Source: Natronolimnobius baerhuensis
GTDB lineage: Archaea; Halobacteriota; Halobacteria; Halobacteriales; Natrialbaceae
Reading direction: 5' to 3'
DNA: 64,000 nt
Assembly (NCBI RefSeq): GCF_002177135.1
Contig: NZ_MWPH01000001.1
Coordinates: 620,001-684,000 of the forward strand
A program made the translations under genes and the position numbers. Shown here piece by piece: positions 9,934 to 18,092 of the stretch (position 1 is the first letter of the stretch; the number at the start of each line of letters is the position of its first letter). The notes beneath the pieces were generated by a model, which saw nothing but the letters and a program-made list of their open reading frames with translations, had not been told where the DNA came from and did no database searches.

Positions 9934-11814
9934 ATGGTATCAAACAACAGTGACCAGGGTAACTGGCTAAGCCGTCGCTCTGCTCTCACAAGTGGGGCTA
10001 TCGGCGGTGCAGCACTGCTTGCAGGGTGTATGGGCGGCGGTGACGACGGGAACGGCAACGGAAACGGGAACGGTGGGCCGTCCGGAGAGTTGGTCGACGA
10101 ACGTGTCGAAAAGCGATTCACGAAGTCGCTTCACCGGGGAACCTACGGAATGGACAACGCCTCGTGGAACCCGTTTGATCCCGCAAACGAGATGGCGGAC
10201 TTCGATCCACCGGGACTGATCTACGACCCGCCGCTCGTCCACTACCAGAGCCACGATACGTTCCAGGGCGTTGTTGCGGACAACTGGGAAGACGAAGGCG
10301 ACTCCATTCTGGTTGAACTCAACGACAACTGGACCTGGCACAACGGCGATCCGGTGACGGTTCACGATTGGATCACGGACCTCGACATCTGGTTTGCGAT
10401 TTCAGAGATTACGTCGCCAGATAGCGACCCGAGCACGTACATCGAGGACTACGAAGCGCTCGATGACTACACGATTCGATTCCACCTGCGCGATGACTTT
10501 ACGATGGAGTCCGTCCTCGTCAACGAGATTGCAAACGGACCTCTGATCATCAAAGAAGACGTTGGCTCGCCGTCCTTTGGCGAGTGGCGCGACGACCTCG
10601 TGAACGTCGATCCAGAAAGCGACGAGGCAACGCAGATGGTGTCTGACTTCCAGGAGTGGTCGCCCGAACTCGACGAAGTCGTTGGTAACGGCCCCTTCGA
10701 ACTGGTGGAAGTGACAGATACGTCCTTTGTCACAGAAGTCTACGACGACCACCCGAACGCGGACAACATTTACTTCGACGAGTACGTCATCGAACACCAC
10801 GAGGATCAGGTACTGGCGTTCATGGAAGGGGCAGTCGACGCCATCGGGCTGAACCTTCCCGAGTCGCCAGACGTCATGGAACAGTTGCCCGACCACCACG
10901 AAATCAATCGTGATTTCGATCACCTCTGGTCGATTCTGTTCAACTTCGGTGACTACGACTGGTCCGATTCGCCGGCGAGCGACCCGACGAATCAGCCGAT
11001 TACAGCCGACGAGAACGTCCGGAAAGCTATCGCCTGCGCCATCGACCGCGAGCAACTCTGGGCCTCCGTCCCACAGGAGTACGAACTGTACGAACTGCCA
11101 TCGACGTTCCTCAACCAGACCGCCGTCGACGAAGGCATCGTCGACATCGATGGCTACGACAACTACGACGTCGACCTCGAGCGAGCGACGAACCTGATGG
11201 AAGACGCGGGTTACGAACTGGATGACGGCATGTGGTACGACGATGACGGCGAGCCAGCCGAACTCGAGTTGCTGGCCCAGTCGGGGACGAGTGTGCAGGT
11301 CGACGCCCTCGACTCCGTGCAGTACCAGCTCAACGAGTTCGGGTTTGACGCGAACCTCAGTGCGGTCGACGAGGCAACGTACGGTGAGAGTCGCTTCAAC
11401 GGTGACCATGACATCCTCTTCGACAACCACCCTGTGTTCTCGATCATGGGCATGACCTTTGTCGACTTCGTCTGGGACTGGTTCAGTCAGCTGAATCACG
11501 TCGATTACGGGGACGAGGAGTGGGAGGTGCCCGACGAAATTGGCAACCCCGACGCCAGCGGCACGATGGAGATCAACGTCATGGACGAGATCGAACAGCT
11601 CCACCTCACCGGCGACGACGAGTACATCCAACGCCTCACCTGGTGGTACAACCAGTCGCTGCCGATGTACGGCTGTGTCATTGCGGGTGACCACGGCGCG
11701 ATCCAAGCTGATGAGTGGCACGTCGACGGGCCGGACGAACTGCTCGACAATCGTGTCGCCGAGTTCAACCTGACAAAGATTCCCGACGGCGAACTGATCC
11801 CATACGAAGAGTAA
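9934..11814 (+). CDS. Family-5 extracellular solute-binding lipoprotein (oligosaccharide/peptide type), orphan
   Basis: A 626-residue binding protein of the peptide/opine/nickel ABC class (SBP_bac_5). It starts with a Tat lipoprotein signal (SRRSALT, then LLAGC with Cys32) and a Gly/Asn-rich linker. The mature part has family features such as DNWEDEGDSILVELNDNW and NVRKAIACAIDREQLW. In Archaea this transporter class often carries oligosaccharides rather than peptides. The gene stands alone between GH28 and the beta-helix gene, with no permease beside it. It is a close paralogue of the binding protein at 30106-31974, with long identical stretches, and so may share the permeases and ATPase encoded at 25606-30020. 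A strong TATA element supports the chosen start. The ligand is inferred to be a pectin fragment. Confidence 0.9.
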   Translation: MVSNNSDQGNWLSRRSALTSGAIGGAALLAGCMGGGDDGNGNGNGNGGPSGELVDERVEKRFTKSLHRGTYGMDNASWNPFDPANEMADFDPPGLIYDPPLVHYQSHDTFQGVVADNWEDEGDSILVELNDNWTWHNGDPVTVHDWITDLDIWFAISEITSPDSDPSTYIEDYEALDDYTIRFHLRDDFTMESVLVNEIANGPLIIKEDVGSPSFGEWRDDLVNVDPESDEATQMVSDFQEWSPELDEVVGNGPFELVEVTDTSFVTEVYDDHPNADNIYFDEYVIEHHEDQVLAFMEGAVDAIGLNLPESPDVMEQLPDHHEINRDFDHLWSILFNFGDYDWSDSPASDPTNQPITADENVRKAIACAIDREQLWASVPQEYELYELPSTFLNQTAVDEGIVDIDGYDNYDVDLERATNLMEDAGYELDDGMWYDDDGEPAELELLAQSGTSVQVDALDSVQYQLNEFGFDANLSAVDEATYGESRFNGDHDILFDNHPVFSIMGMTFVDFVWDWFSQLNHVDYGDEEWEVPDEIGNPDASGTMEINVMDEIEQLHLTGDDEYIQRLTWWYNQSLPMYGCVIAGDHGAIQADEWHVDGPDELLDNRVAEFNLTKIPDGELIPYEE

Positions 11815-11874
11815 CCGCCGCTCCACACTCGATTTTCGTCGGTCCCAGGTCGTTGGCATCACCCTGGGACACCG

Positions 11875-11945
11875 ATAGCGATTACCGCTATTGACATCTT
11901 TCAGCAACAATCAGTAATTATAAATAGAGATTCGTGGACCCACGA
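11875..11945 (+). promoter_or_regulatory. Promoter with two dyads before the first beta-helix gene
   Basis: The spacer holds ATAGCGATTACCGCTAT (11875-11891), a perfect 6-base inverted repeat with a 5-base centre. A TATA element (ATTATAAATA, about 11917-11926) follows. TCGTGGACCCACGA (11932-11945), 6-base arms, lies between the TATA box and the ATG at 11948. The first dyad is placed like an activator site and the second like a repressor site over the transcription start. Which protein binds is unknown; the IclR protein at 47558-48322 is one candidate. Confidence 0.45.
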
Positions 11946-11947
11946 CT

Positions 11948-14122
11948 ATGGCAGGGAATGACTTGTCAGACGGTAGTGGATCGCATGGGCAAACAGACGG
12001 CGGACTGACGCGCCGAACGGCACTGAGCCTGCTGGGCGTCGGAACAGTCGGTGCAGCGATGGCAGGAGTTGGGGCTGCTGGTGACAGCCCTGGCAATAGT
12101 GGCGGCGGCCGAGACGGACGACCGTGGAATCGAGATGTCGACGCACAGGGCCACGACCTGCACGACCTTGGCGCACTCGAGGTCGATCACATCTATACGG
12201 CCGCCCGCGATGCGGACGTGATCGTCTGGAAGGACCACGACGGTGTGTTCCACGCCGACAACCGCGAGGAGACGGTCGCAAGCGGCGAGGACGTCCTCGA
12301 GGTGACCCAGGCGGCGGTCGACAGTCTGACCGACGGGCGCGACTGGAAGGAGACGGTCGCGGTCGTGTCGCCGAGTACGGTCGGACCGGTGTACAGCGAC
12401 GAGGATATCGGCGATTACGATCCCTCGGACGAGGTCGAAAGCATTGATCTGCCGAGCTATACGGTACTCGACGTGCCAGCGACGATGCATGTCGAAGACG
12501 ATGGCGACCAGCCGCTGGTCGTTCCCGTGACGATCACCGACGCCGAACACGTCGAGGTTCGAAACCTGAACGTCGTCGGCAATCCGCGGTTCGGGATGTT
12601 CCTGCAGAGCGTTCGAAACCTCCATCTCGGCACGATCAACATCGAGATGACGGACGATGATCTCCGCGGCAACATCGGCGTTCGAATCGATGGCTTCGCA
12701 CACGGGCGCGGCGAAGACACCATTCGCTGTACCGACATTCAGGTCGAAAACGTCTACGTGGAGAACTCGGGCGGACACGCGTTCGAAACGTACGCCGTCG
12801 ACCGCATTCACGTCGGCAGCGTCATCGCAAACGGCGTCGAGGGCGGCTGTGGCGTCTTGCTCAACGACACGACGGACGCGACCGTTGGCTCGGTCATCGG
12901 CAAGGATATCGACCCCGGTGGCGGCTACGCCGGGTTCCGCGTCGCTAACGACACCCACGACGTGACCTGCGATCAGGTCGTCGTCCGCGGGGGTGCACGC
13001 GGCATCTTCGGCGTCTCAGGCTCGCACAACATCACCATCGGCGAAGTCAACATTGCCGAGATGCTCGGTGGCATCTTCATCGAGGACAACCAGAACTTCA
13101 CGATCAATGGGGGCGTCGTGAAAAACTGCGACTGGGAGGCCGTCCGCATTCACTCGAGAGACGACTTCGGTCACGACCCAACAAACGGCGTGACGATCAC
13201 GAACCTTCGAACCTACGACGACCGGCCGGAAGACGAACGCGAGCAAAGCTACGGGATCTACGTCTCCGGTGGCCAGACCTCGAACGTCCGGATCGTCAAC
13301 TGCGACGTTCGCAAAGGCGGCACCGAACAGAACATCCGGGTCGACGCCGATGAGACCATCCTCGTGAACAACCACGGCGGCGGCCTCGAGACCGGCACGG
13401 TCACCCTGCAGACGGGCATGGATCAGGCCGCCGTCGTCGAGGGTGTGAGCCCGTTCGGCTACCAGCAGCCATCGCTGCGAGCCGATCCCGTTGAGGCCAC
13501 CGACGCAACCTTCGCGTACGATCACTACTTCCTTTGGAACGATGGCCGCGGCGAGTGGGATCTCGTCTTCGAGTGGAAACATGACCCCGGCCAGAGCGTC
13601 GACGTGCAGTACGTCGTCGACGCGCCACGGGCGAACCTCGGCACCGGCGACGCCGGGCAGGGCGACGAACTCGTCGACGACCTCGAGGCAGGCACCTACC
13701 AGATTACCGCCCAACTCAACGACGACGAGATCGTGATGAGCGTCGATGACGATGATGGACTTGTCGACGGTGCAAACGTCTACAACGAAACGGTCGGCGA
13801 AGCCGCAGTTCAAGAGTGGACAGTCACCGAACTCGAGGACGGCGTCTATCGCATCAGTCCCGCCGGTGACGACGACCTCGCACTCGAGGCGGCAGACGGC
13901 GAGACGGACACGGGAACGAACCTCGAGCTTGGCACCTGGGAAGACGCGGACCACCAGCGCTTCGAGGCCGTTCCGCGCAGCCCGGAGGCATACACGCTCG
14001 AGCCGACCCACGCCGATCTCGCGGTCGACGTCTGGGAGGTCGATCCGGACCCAGGCGCAGATCTGCGCCACTGGGAACCAGGCAGCAGCAGTAACCAGCT
14101 GTTTGCGTTCCTCGACAGCTAA
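11948..14122 (+). CDS. Tat-exported right-handed beta-helix protein with C-terminal ricin-type lectin domain
   Basis: A 724-residue exported protein. The N-terminus has a twin-arginine signal (LTRRTALSLLG, Arg22-Arg23) with no lipobox. Residues about 180-500 are parallel beta-helix repeats, rich in short segments like HVEVRNLNVVGNPRFGM, NITIGEVNI and NVRIVNCDV. The last about 120 residues form a ricin-B/CBM13-like lectin, with QEW, HQRF and NQLF where QxW motifs are expected. A linker with a VFEWKHDPGQ segment joins them. Such architecture is common among extracellular polysaccharide lyases and hydrolases, but no catalytic family signature was recognised. A paralogue with the same layout lies at 45239-47485. 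Given that nearly all other enzymes here are cytoplasmic, this is a good candidate for an outside depolymerase or polysaccharide-binding protein. Function is inferred from context only. Confidence 0.82.
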   Translation: MAGNDLSDGSGSHGQTDGGLTRRTALSLLGVGTVGAAMAGVGAAGDSPGNSGGGRDGRPWNRDVDAQGHDLHDLGALEVDHIYTAARDADVIVWKDHDGVFHADNREETVASGEDVLEVTQAAVDSLTDGRDWKETVAVVSPSTVGPVYSDEDIGDYDPSDEVESIDLPSYTVLDVPATMHVEDDGDQPLVVPVTITDAEHVEVRNLNVVGNPRFGMFLQSVRNLHLGTINIEMTDDDLRGNIGVRIDGFAHGRGEDTIRCTDIQVENVYVENSGGHAFETYAVDRIHVGSVIANGVEGGCGVLLNDTTDATVGSVIGKDIDPGGGYAGFRVANDTHDVTCDQVVVRGGARGIFGVSGSHNITIGEVNIAEMLGGIFIEDNQNFTINGGVVKNCDWEAVRIHSRDDFGHDPTNGVTITNLRTYDDRPEDEREQSYGIYVSGGQTSNVRIVNCDVRKGGTEQNIRVDADETILVNNHGGGLETGTVTLQTGMDQAAVVEGVSPFGYQQPSLRADPVEATDATFAYDHYFLWNDGRGEWDLVFEWKHDPGQSVDVQYVVDAPRANLGTGDAGQGDELVDDLEAGTYQITAQLNDDEIVMSVDDDDGLVDGANVYNETVGEAAVQEWTVTELEDGVYRISPAGDDDLALEAADGETDTGTNLELGTWEDADHQRFEAVPRSPEAYTLEPTHADLAVDVWEVDPDPGADLRHWEPGSSSNQLFAFLDS

Positions 14123-14227
14123 CGCACTCTCGAGTCGTATTTTCGCCTCGGGTGAGTCGCTGTTCACGTCGGATGAGACCGCGTGCGAACAACGTGTTAT
14201 TGCTAACGGGACGTCGAGACGCCAGCC

Positions 14228-15007
14228 TCAGTAGATCGCGTGCCCGCCGTCGACGTAGAGCATGTGGCCCGTAATGAACGAGGCGTCCTCGCTGGCCAGA
14301 AAGAGGTATGAGCCGGCGATTTCGTCGGGTGAGGCACGCCTGCCCATTGGATTCTCCTTGCCGAGGTCTCGAGTGTTCGAACTCGAGCCGTCGCCGTCCG
14401 TATTGATCTGTGTCGCGACCGGTCCCGGTGCGACCGCGTTGACCCGAATATCGGCGTCTGCACACTCGAGGGCGGCTACCCGTGTGAGCATCATGATCGC
14501 GGCCTTCGAGGGGTCGTAGGCGGCGTGACCGGTCTGGGCGTACTCGGAACTGATCGACGCCGTGTTGATGATCGACCCCGACACACCCCGGTCGGCCATA
14601 TCTTTTGCCGCCGCCTGCGTGCCGACGAAGACGCTTCGCGCGTTCGTCTCGTAGACCGCATCGAACGTTTCGACGTCGAGGTCGAACAAGGAGCCGCCCC
14701 GGAAGATACCCGCGTTGTTGACCATGACATCGACGCCGCCGAACTCCCGGGCGGCTTCGACGACCGTCTCGAGGTCGGTCGGCCTCGAGACGTCGGTTTC
14801 GACGAACGTCGCGGTGCCGCCGTCGCGCTCGATTCGCTCGTGTGTCGGCAGTCGGTCCTCGTCACCTTTCGGCGATTCGTTGAGGTCGGCGACGAGGACG
14901 GTCGCGCCAGCGTCACCGAACCGTCGCGCGACGGCGCGACCAATACCGGAACTGCCACCTGTTACGATAACCGTCTCGTCGTCGAACTCTCGAGTGTGTG
15001 CAGTCAT
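14228..15007 (-). CDS. SDR-family sugar (or deoxy-keto acid) dehydrogenase
   Basis: A 259-residue classical short-chain dehydrogenase. TGGSSGIG is the NAD(P) binding glycine motif, NNAG follows, and the catalytic set is Ser in NTASISS with YDPSK (Tyr and Lys). The C-terminal FITGHMLYVDGG segment is standard. The ATG at 15007 is chosen because the SDR fold begins immediately after it, and a TATA-like element near 15037 is about 30 bases upstream; the frame stays open much further upstream but that part is not SDR-like. It sits next to the LLM and L-rhamnonate dehydratase genes. Likely roles are L-rhamnose 1-dehydrogenase or 2-keto-3-deoxy-L-rhamnonate 4-dehydrogenase in the diketo-hydrolase pathway. 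Sequence alone does not separate these two. Confidence 0.85.
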   Translation of the reverse strand: MTAHTREFDDETVIVTGGSSGIGRAVARRFGDAGATVLVADLNESPKGDEDRLPTHERIERDGGTATFVETDVSRPTDLETVVEAAREFGGVDVMVNNAGIFRGGSLFDLDVETFDAVYETNARSVFVGTQAAAKDMADRGVSGSIINTASISSEYAQTGHAAYDPSKAAIMMLTRVAALECADADIRVNAVAPGPVATQINTDGDGSSSNTRDLGKENPMGRRASPDEIAGSYLFLASEDASFITGHMLYVDGGHAIY

Positions 15008-15500
15008 ACACTCGTATGGGCGCAACAGTTCCTTATGCGTATCGACACCGGCGCTCGCACGAACTGCACGCAGTAACTCCCAGCAATTTGTCCGGTGAGA
15101 GCGGATATGTGATATCGACTGTCTACACGGGACTACCATCATGTGGGTGTAACACCAACACTCGCTCCCGATGCGTGTGAGAAAGACACATGCCGTGTAG
15201 GCCCAACGTCCGCTATTGCCAAAGTGCTTGCTCGAAGAAAATACAGTCGTACCAGTGTAAATACTGGCGCTCGAAGAGACTGCGTAGAACGAGAAATAGG
15301 AGATAGAGCGCTTTAGTAGACCAAATACCGGTTTCTGGTGATAGAGAGAGCGTTCAACCAGCCACATCCGGTATGACCGAACGGTTTTGTCGATATCGTG
15401 AGAGGGTGTGACAGAACAGGTATTACCATACGCAGATGCGACTGATACGTCCTCTCGAAACCAAACGCGAGAAAATGGCTGCTGTGGTCTCGAGACGGCG
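15008..15500. other. Gene-free spacer upstream of SDR, with a repeated motif pair
   Basis: This spacer of about 490 bases holds the SDR promoter at its left end but no convincing gene. An open frame runs through 15008-15367 on the minus strand but has no family match and unusual composition (Cys, His, Tyr, Ser rich), so it was not called. ACGTCCGCTATTGCC (15206-15220) and an AATACAGTCGTAC-type element (15239-15261) recur in similar form at 32683-32697 and 32833-32857. Confidence 0.4.
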
Positions 15501-16538
15501 TTACTGGAACTGCGGCATGACCTCGTCGGCGAACAGTTCCATCCCGTCCGTCTCGGGGAAGTCGATAAACCAGCCCTGGAACTTCGTCACGCCGACGTCA
15601 ATCCGGCGCTGGATTGCCTCGGCACACTCCTCGGGCGTGCCCATGATGAAGTACTCGCGGGCGTCCTCAACGGTCTCAATCGGCGGTTGATCCTTGTACT
15701 CCTCCTCGAACTGGATCGGCGTCATCAGATCGATCAGATTCTCGAGTTTTGCCTCGTCGTGCGTACAGATGATGTGGCCGTCCCAGGAGTACTCGATCTC
15801 GTCGGGATCGCGACCGACGGTGTCGCAGTGATCCTCGATCACGCCGATTTTGTGCTCGAGGGTGTCGACGTCGCCGTTGAAGACGTCGGTATTCCAGCAG
15901 TCGGCGTGTTTGGCGACGAGTTTGAGCGTCACCTGCTCGCCCTGCCCGCCGACGAGAATCGGTGGGTGGGGGTCCTGGACGGGACCGGGCGTACAGTATG
16001 CCTCGTCGATCTCGTAGCGCTCGCCCGAAAACGACGCACCCTCGCCGGGGTCGGTGTCCCACATGTTCTTGATAAGGCGAATGCCCTCGTCTAAGCGCAT
16101 CAGGCGCTCGAAGCCATCGCGGTACTCCCAGCCGTAGGCCTCGTACTCGCCGTCGTGCCAGCCCGCGCCGAGGCCGAGCTCGAGGCGACCCTCGGAGATG
16201 ACATCGAGCGTTGCAGCCATCTTCGCGACCAGCGCGGGATTGCGGTAGTCGTTACAGAGCACGAGCGAGCCGATGTTGATGTCCTCGGTGAAGCCCGCCA
16301 TCGCCGACAGCAGGGTCCAGACCTCGTACTCGGCCTTGTCGCGCCCGAGCATCAGGTGATCGGGTGCCCACGCGGCGTCGAAGCCGAGTTCCTCAGCGAG
16401 GAGGATCGACTCCTTAGTTCGGTCCCAGTCGAGACCCTCGAGTTTCGGGGTATCGCGATGGACCGGTTCGTCGTCGCCCTCGTCGGGCGCGCCGGCGAAC
16501 ACCGGCACGTTGAATTCGAATGAGATATCCGATGTCAT
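15501..16538 (-). CDS. LLM-class (luciferase-like) F420-type oxidoreductase
   Basis: A 345-residue TIM-barrel protein of the luciferase-like monooxygenase superfamily. Recognisable parts are LLAEELGFDAAWAPDHL near residue 45, the GSLVLCNDYRNPALVAKMAATLD segment that normally contacts the cofactor, LELGLGAGWHDGEYEAYG, and a late ILVGGQGEQVTLKLVAKHAD block. The motifs match the archaeal and actinobacterial F420-dependent branch better than FMN monooxygenases. It follows L-rhamnonate dehydratase by three bases on the same strand, so the two are surely co-transcribed and perhaps translationally coupled. LLM proteins include F420-dependent sugar-1-dehydrogenases, so oxidation of rhamnose or a related sugar at C1 is a reasonable hypothesis. 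Substrate and cofactor are unproven. Confidence 0.85.
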   Translation of the reverse strand: MTSDISFEFNVPVFAGAPDEGDDEPVHRDTPKLEGLDWDRTKESILLAEELGFDAAWAPDHLMLGRDKAEYEVWTLLSAMAGFTEDINIGSLVLCNDYRNPALVAKMAATLDVISEGRLELGLGAGWHDGEYEAYGWEYRDGFERLMRLDEGIRLIKNMWDTDPGEGASFSGERYEIDEAYCTPGPVQDPHPPILVGGQGEQVTLKLVAKHADCWNTDVFNGDVDTLEHKIGVIEDHCDTVGRDPDEIEYSWDGHIICTHDEAKLENLIDLMTPIQFEEEYKDQPPIETVEDAREYFIMGTPEECAEAIQRRIDVGVTKFQGWFIDFPETDGMELFADEVMPQFQ

Positions 16539-16541
16539 GGG

Positions 16542-17747
16542 TTACTCGACGGCGAAGTGTTCGAGCGCCTCGCGGTTCAGTTCGGTGCTGACGCCGGCGT
16601 CCTCGGGGATTGGGATCGACCCGTTCTCGGGCGAGGGCGGGTTCTCGAAGATTGCGTCGGCGTAGGTCGATTCCTGTTCCTCCTGTTGTTCCTGGAACCA
16701 CTCTGGCGTCGGGAAGTACTCCGCCATCGGCATGTTGGTGTGTGCTGCGATAGCGTGTAGCGTCGGATTCGTCCCGGCGTGGGGAATCACGGGCACGTCG
16801 TGGACTTCGGCCATGTCGGCGACCTTCATCATCTCAGTAATCCCGCCGACGCGGCCCACGTCGGGCTGGAGAATGTCGACTGCTCCCGCCTCGAGGAGGT
16901 CCTCGTGGCCCCAGCGGGTGAACTCGTGCTCGCCGCCAGAGATCGGCATCGGCGCGGCCTCGCGAACCTCGGCGTAGCCGCTGATGTCGTCGGCGATGAC
17001 CGGCTCTTCGACCCACGCCATGTCGTAGGGCTCGAGGCGGTCAAGCATTTTCTTCGCGTAGCCGACCGACCAGCCCATGTAGGCGTCGGCCGCGATTTCG
17101 ATCTCGTCGCCGACGGCGTCCCGAACCGTCTTGACGATCTCTTCGTTTTTCTTCATCCCCGCGCGACCGGCTTCCGGCCCGTGGAGGAAACGCATCTTCA
17201 TCGCGTCGAACCCGGCCTCGGCGTACTCCTGAGCCTCGCGCTCGAGTGTCTCCATGTCGACGGGGTGGAGGTTCGATGCGTAGGCGGGAATCTCGGTTTT
17301 GGTCGGGCCGCCGAGCAGTTCGTACACCGGCTTGTCAGCTTCCTTGCCTGCGATGTCCCACAGCGCTTGATCGACCGCGCTGATTGCCATGACGGCAGCA
17401 CCCTTCCGACCGAACGGCAGCGTCGCGCGGTACATCTGCTCCCAGAGGAGTTCGCGCTGGGCCGGGTCTTTGCCGATGACGATCTTCGAGAGCGTCTCCT
17501 CGGCGATGGTGGCGATGGCCCCGGTTCCCCAGTTGCCGACGCCGACGCCGGTGATGCCGGCGTCCGTTTCGACCTCGACGACGACGTCGCCAATGGGTCC
17601 CATCCACTTGCGGCGCGCTTGGGGGTTCTCGCCGTCGATGTTTCGGTACTCTTCGTACTTCGACATGATCGTCGTGAGCGGGAACTCGACAAACTCGCCC
17701 CACGAGTCGTTGCTGATTTTGGTCGCATTGACGTCTGTAATTTCCAT
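16542..17747 (-). CDS. L-rhamnonate dehydratase (enolase superfamily)
   Basis: A 401-residue member of the mandelate racemase/enolase superfamily. KMRFLHGPEAGRAG matches the L-rhamnonate dehydratase group closely. Metal ligands and catalytic residues are in place: DAYMGW (Asp), WVEEP (Glu), GGEHEFTR (Glu, about residue 273), LQPDVGRVGGITE (Asp) and VIPHAGTN (catalytic His, about residue 322). The enzyme removes water from L-rhamnonate to give 2-keto-3-deoxy-L-rhamnonate. The ATG at 17747 was chosen because the MEITDV start is where the superfamily capping domain begins; the frame extends upstream but without homology. It is divergent from the Zn-dehydrogenase gene. With the lactonase and FAH hydrolase nearby, this anchors the assignment of a non-phosphorylative rhamnose pathway. 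Confidence 0.92.
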   Translation of the reverse strand: MEITDVNATKISNDSWGEFVEFPLTTIMSKYEEYRNIDGENPQARRKWMGPIGDVVVEVETDAGITGVGVGNWGTGAIATIAEETLSKIVIGKDPAQRELLWEQMYRATLPFGRKGAAVMAISAVDQALWDIAGKEADKPVYELLGGPTKTEIPAYASNLHPVDMETLEREAQEYAEAGFDAMKMRFLHGPEAGRAGMKKNEEIVKTVRDAVGDEIEIAADAYMGWSVGYAKKMLDRLEPYDMAWVEEPVIADDISGYAEVREAAPMPISGGEHEFTRWGHEDLLEAGAVDILQPDVGRVGGITEMMKVADMAEVHDVPVIPHAGTNPTLHAIAAHTNMPMAEYFPTPEWFQEQQEEQESTYADAIFENPPSPENGSIPIPEDAGVSTELNREALEHFAVE

Positions 17748-18092
17748 TATTTTCCTCGTAGGTGCTTGTGCTTTCGGCAGCGACAAAATCCTTTCTACTG
17801 CGCCGATCACTCCGCCGCCGCGGGAAAACCGGACGCGCGCAGTGGGATCGTTTCGACGCCGCGCGCGAGGCGGCCGTCCGAAGCCACCAACCGGATTGCA
17901 GCCACTCTCGAGTGAAACGGACTGAAAAACGTCTCGCGGACGGCCGGAACGAACTCGAACGTGCACGCTGGATGTGGAGTTCGCATCTCACTGCGTTGAC
18001 TCGAGCGCTCGACTGTCGAAGACACCTAAAGTTATATGTGTGTGAACGCCCCAATTACCGATAGCTCGACTAGAGCGTGAGGTAGCTCCATA
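17748..18092. promoter_or_regulatory. Divergent control region, rhamnonate dehydratase / Zn-dehydrogenase
   Basis: A 345-base region between divergent catabolic genes, with no gene inside. On the plus side a TATA element (GTTATATG, 18031-18038) lies about 59 bases before the dehydrogenase ATG, which implies a short leader. GAGGT at 18079-18083 lies nine bases before that ATG and looks like a Shine-Dalgarno site, unusual among the mostly leaderless genes here. Confidence 0.45.

Noticed and set aside
10402-11910. 502-residue minus-strand frame
   Set aside because: It lies opposite a clear solute-binding protein and its sequence, full of Val, Arg and Leu without family match, is a typical antisense artefact.
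15008-15367. Upstream extension of the SDR frame to give a 379-residue protein
   Set aside because: The added 120 residues are rich in Ser, Tyr, Cys and His, unlike a halophilic protein, and the SDR fold starts right after the internal ATG with suitable TATA spacing.
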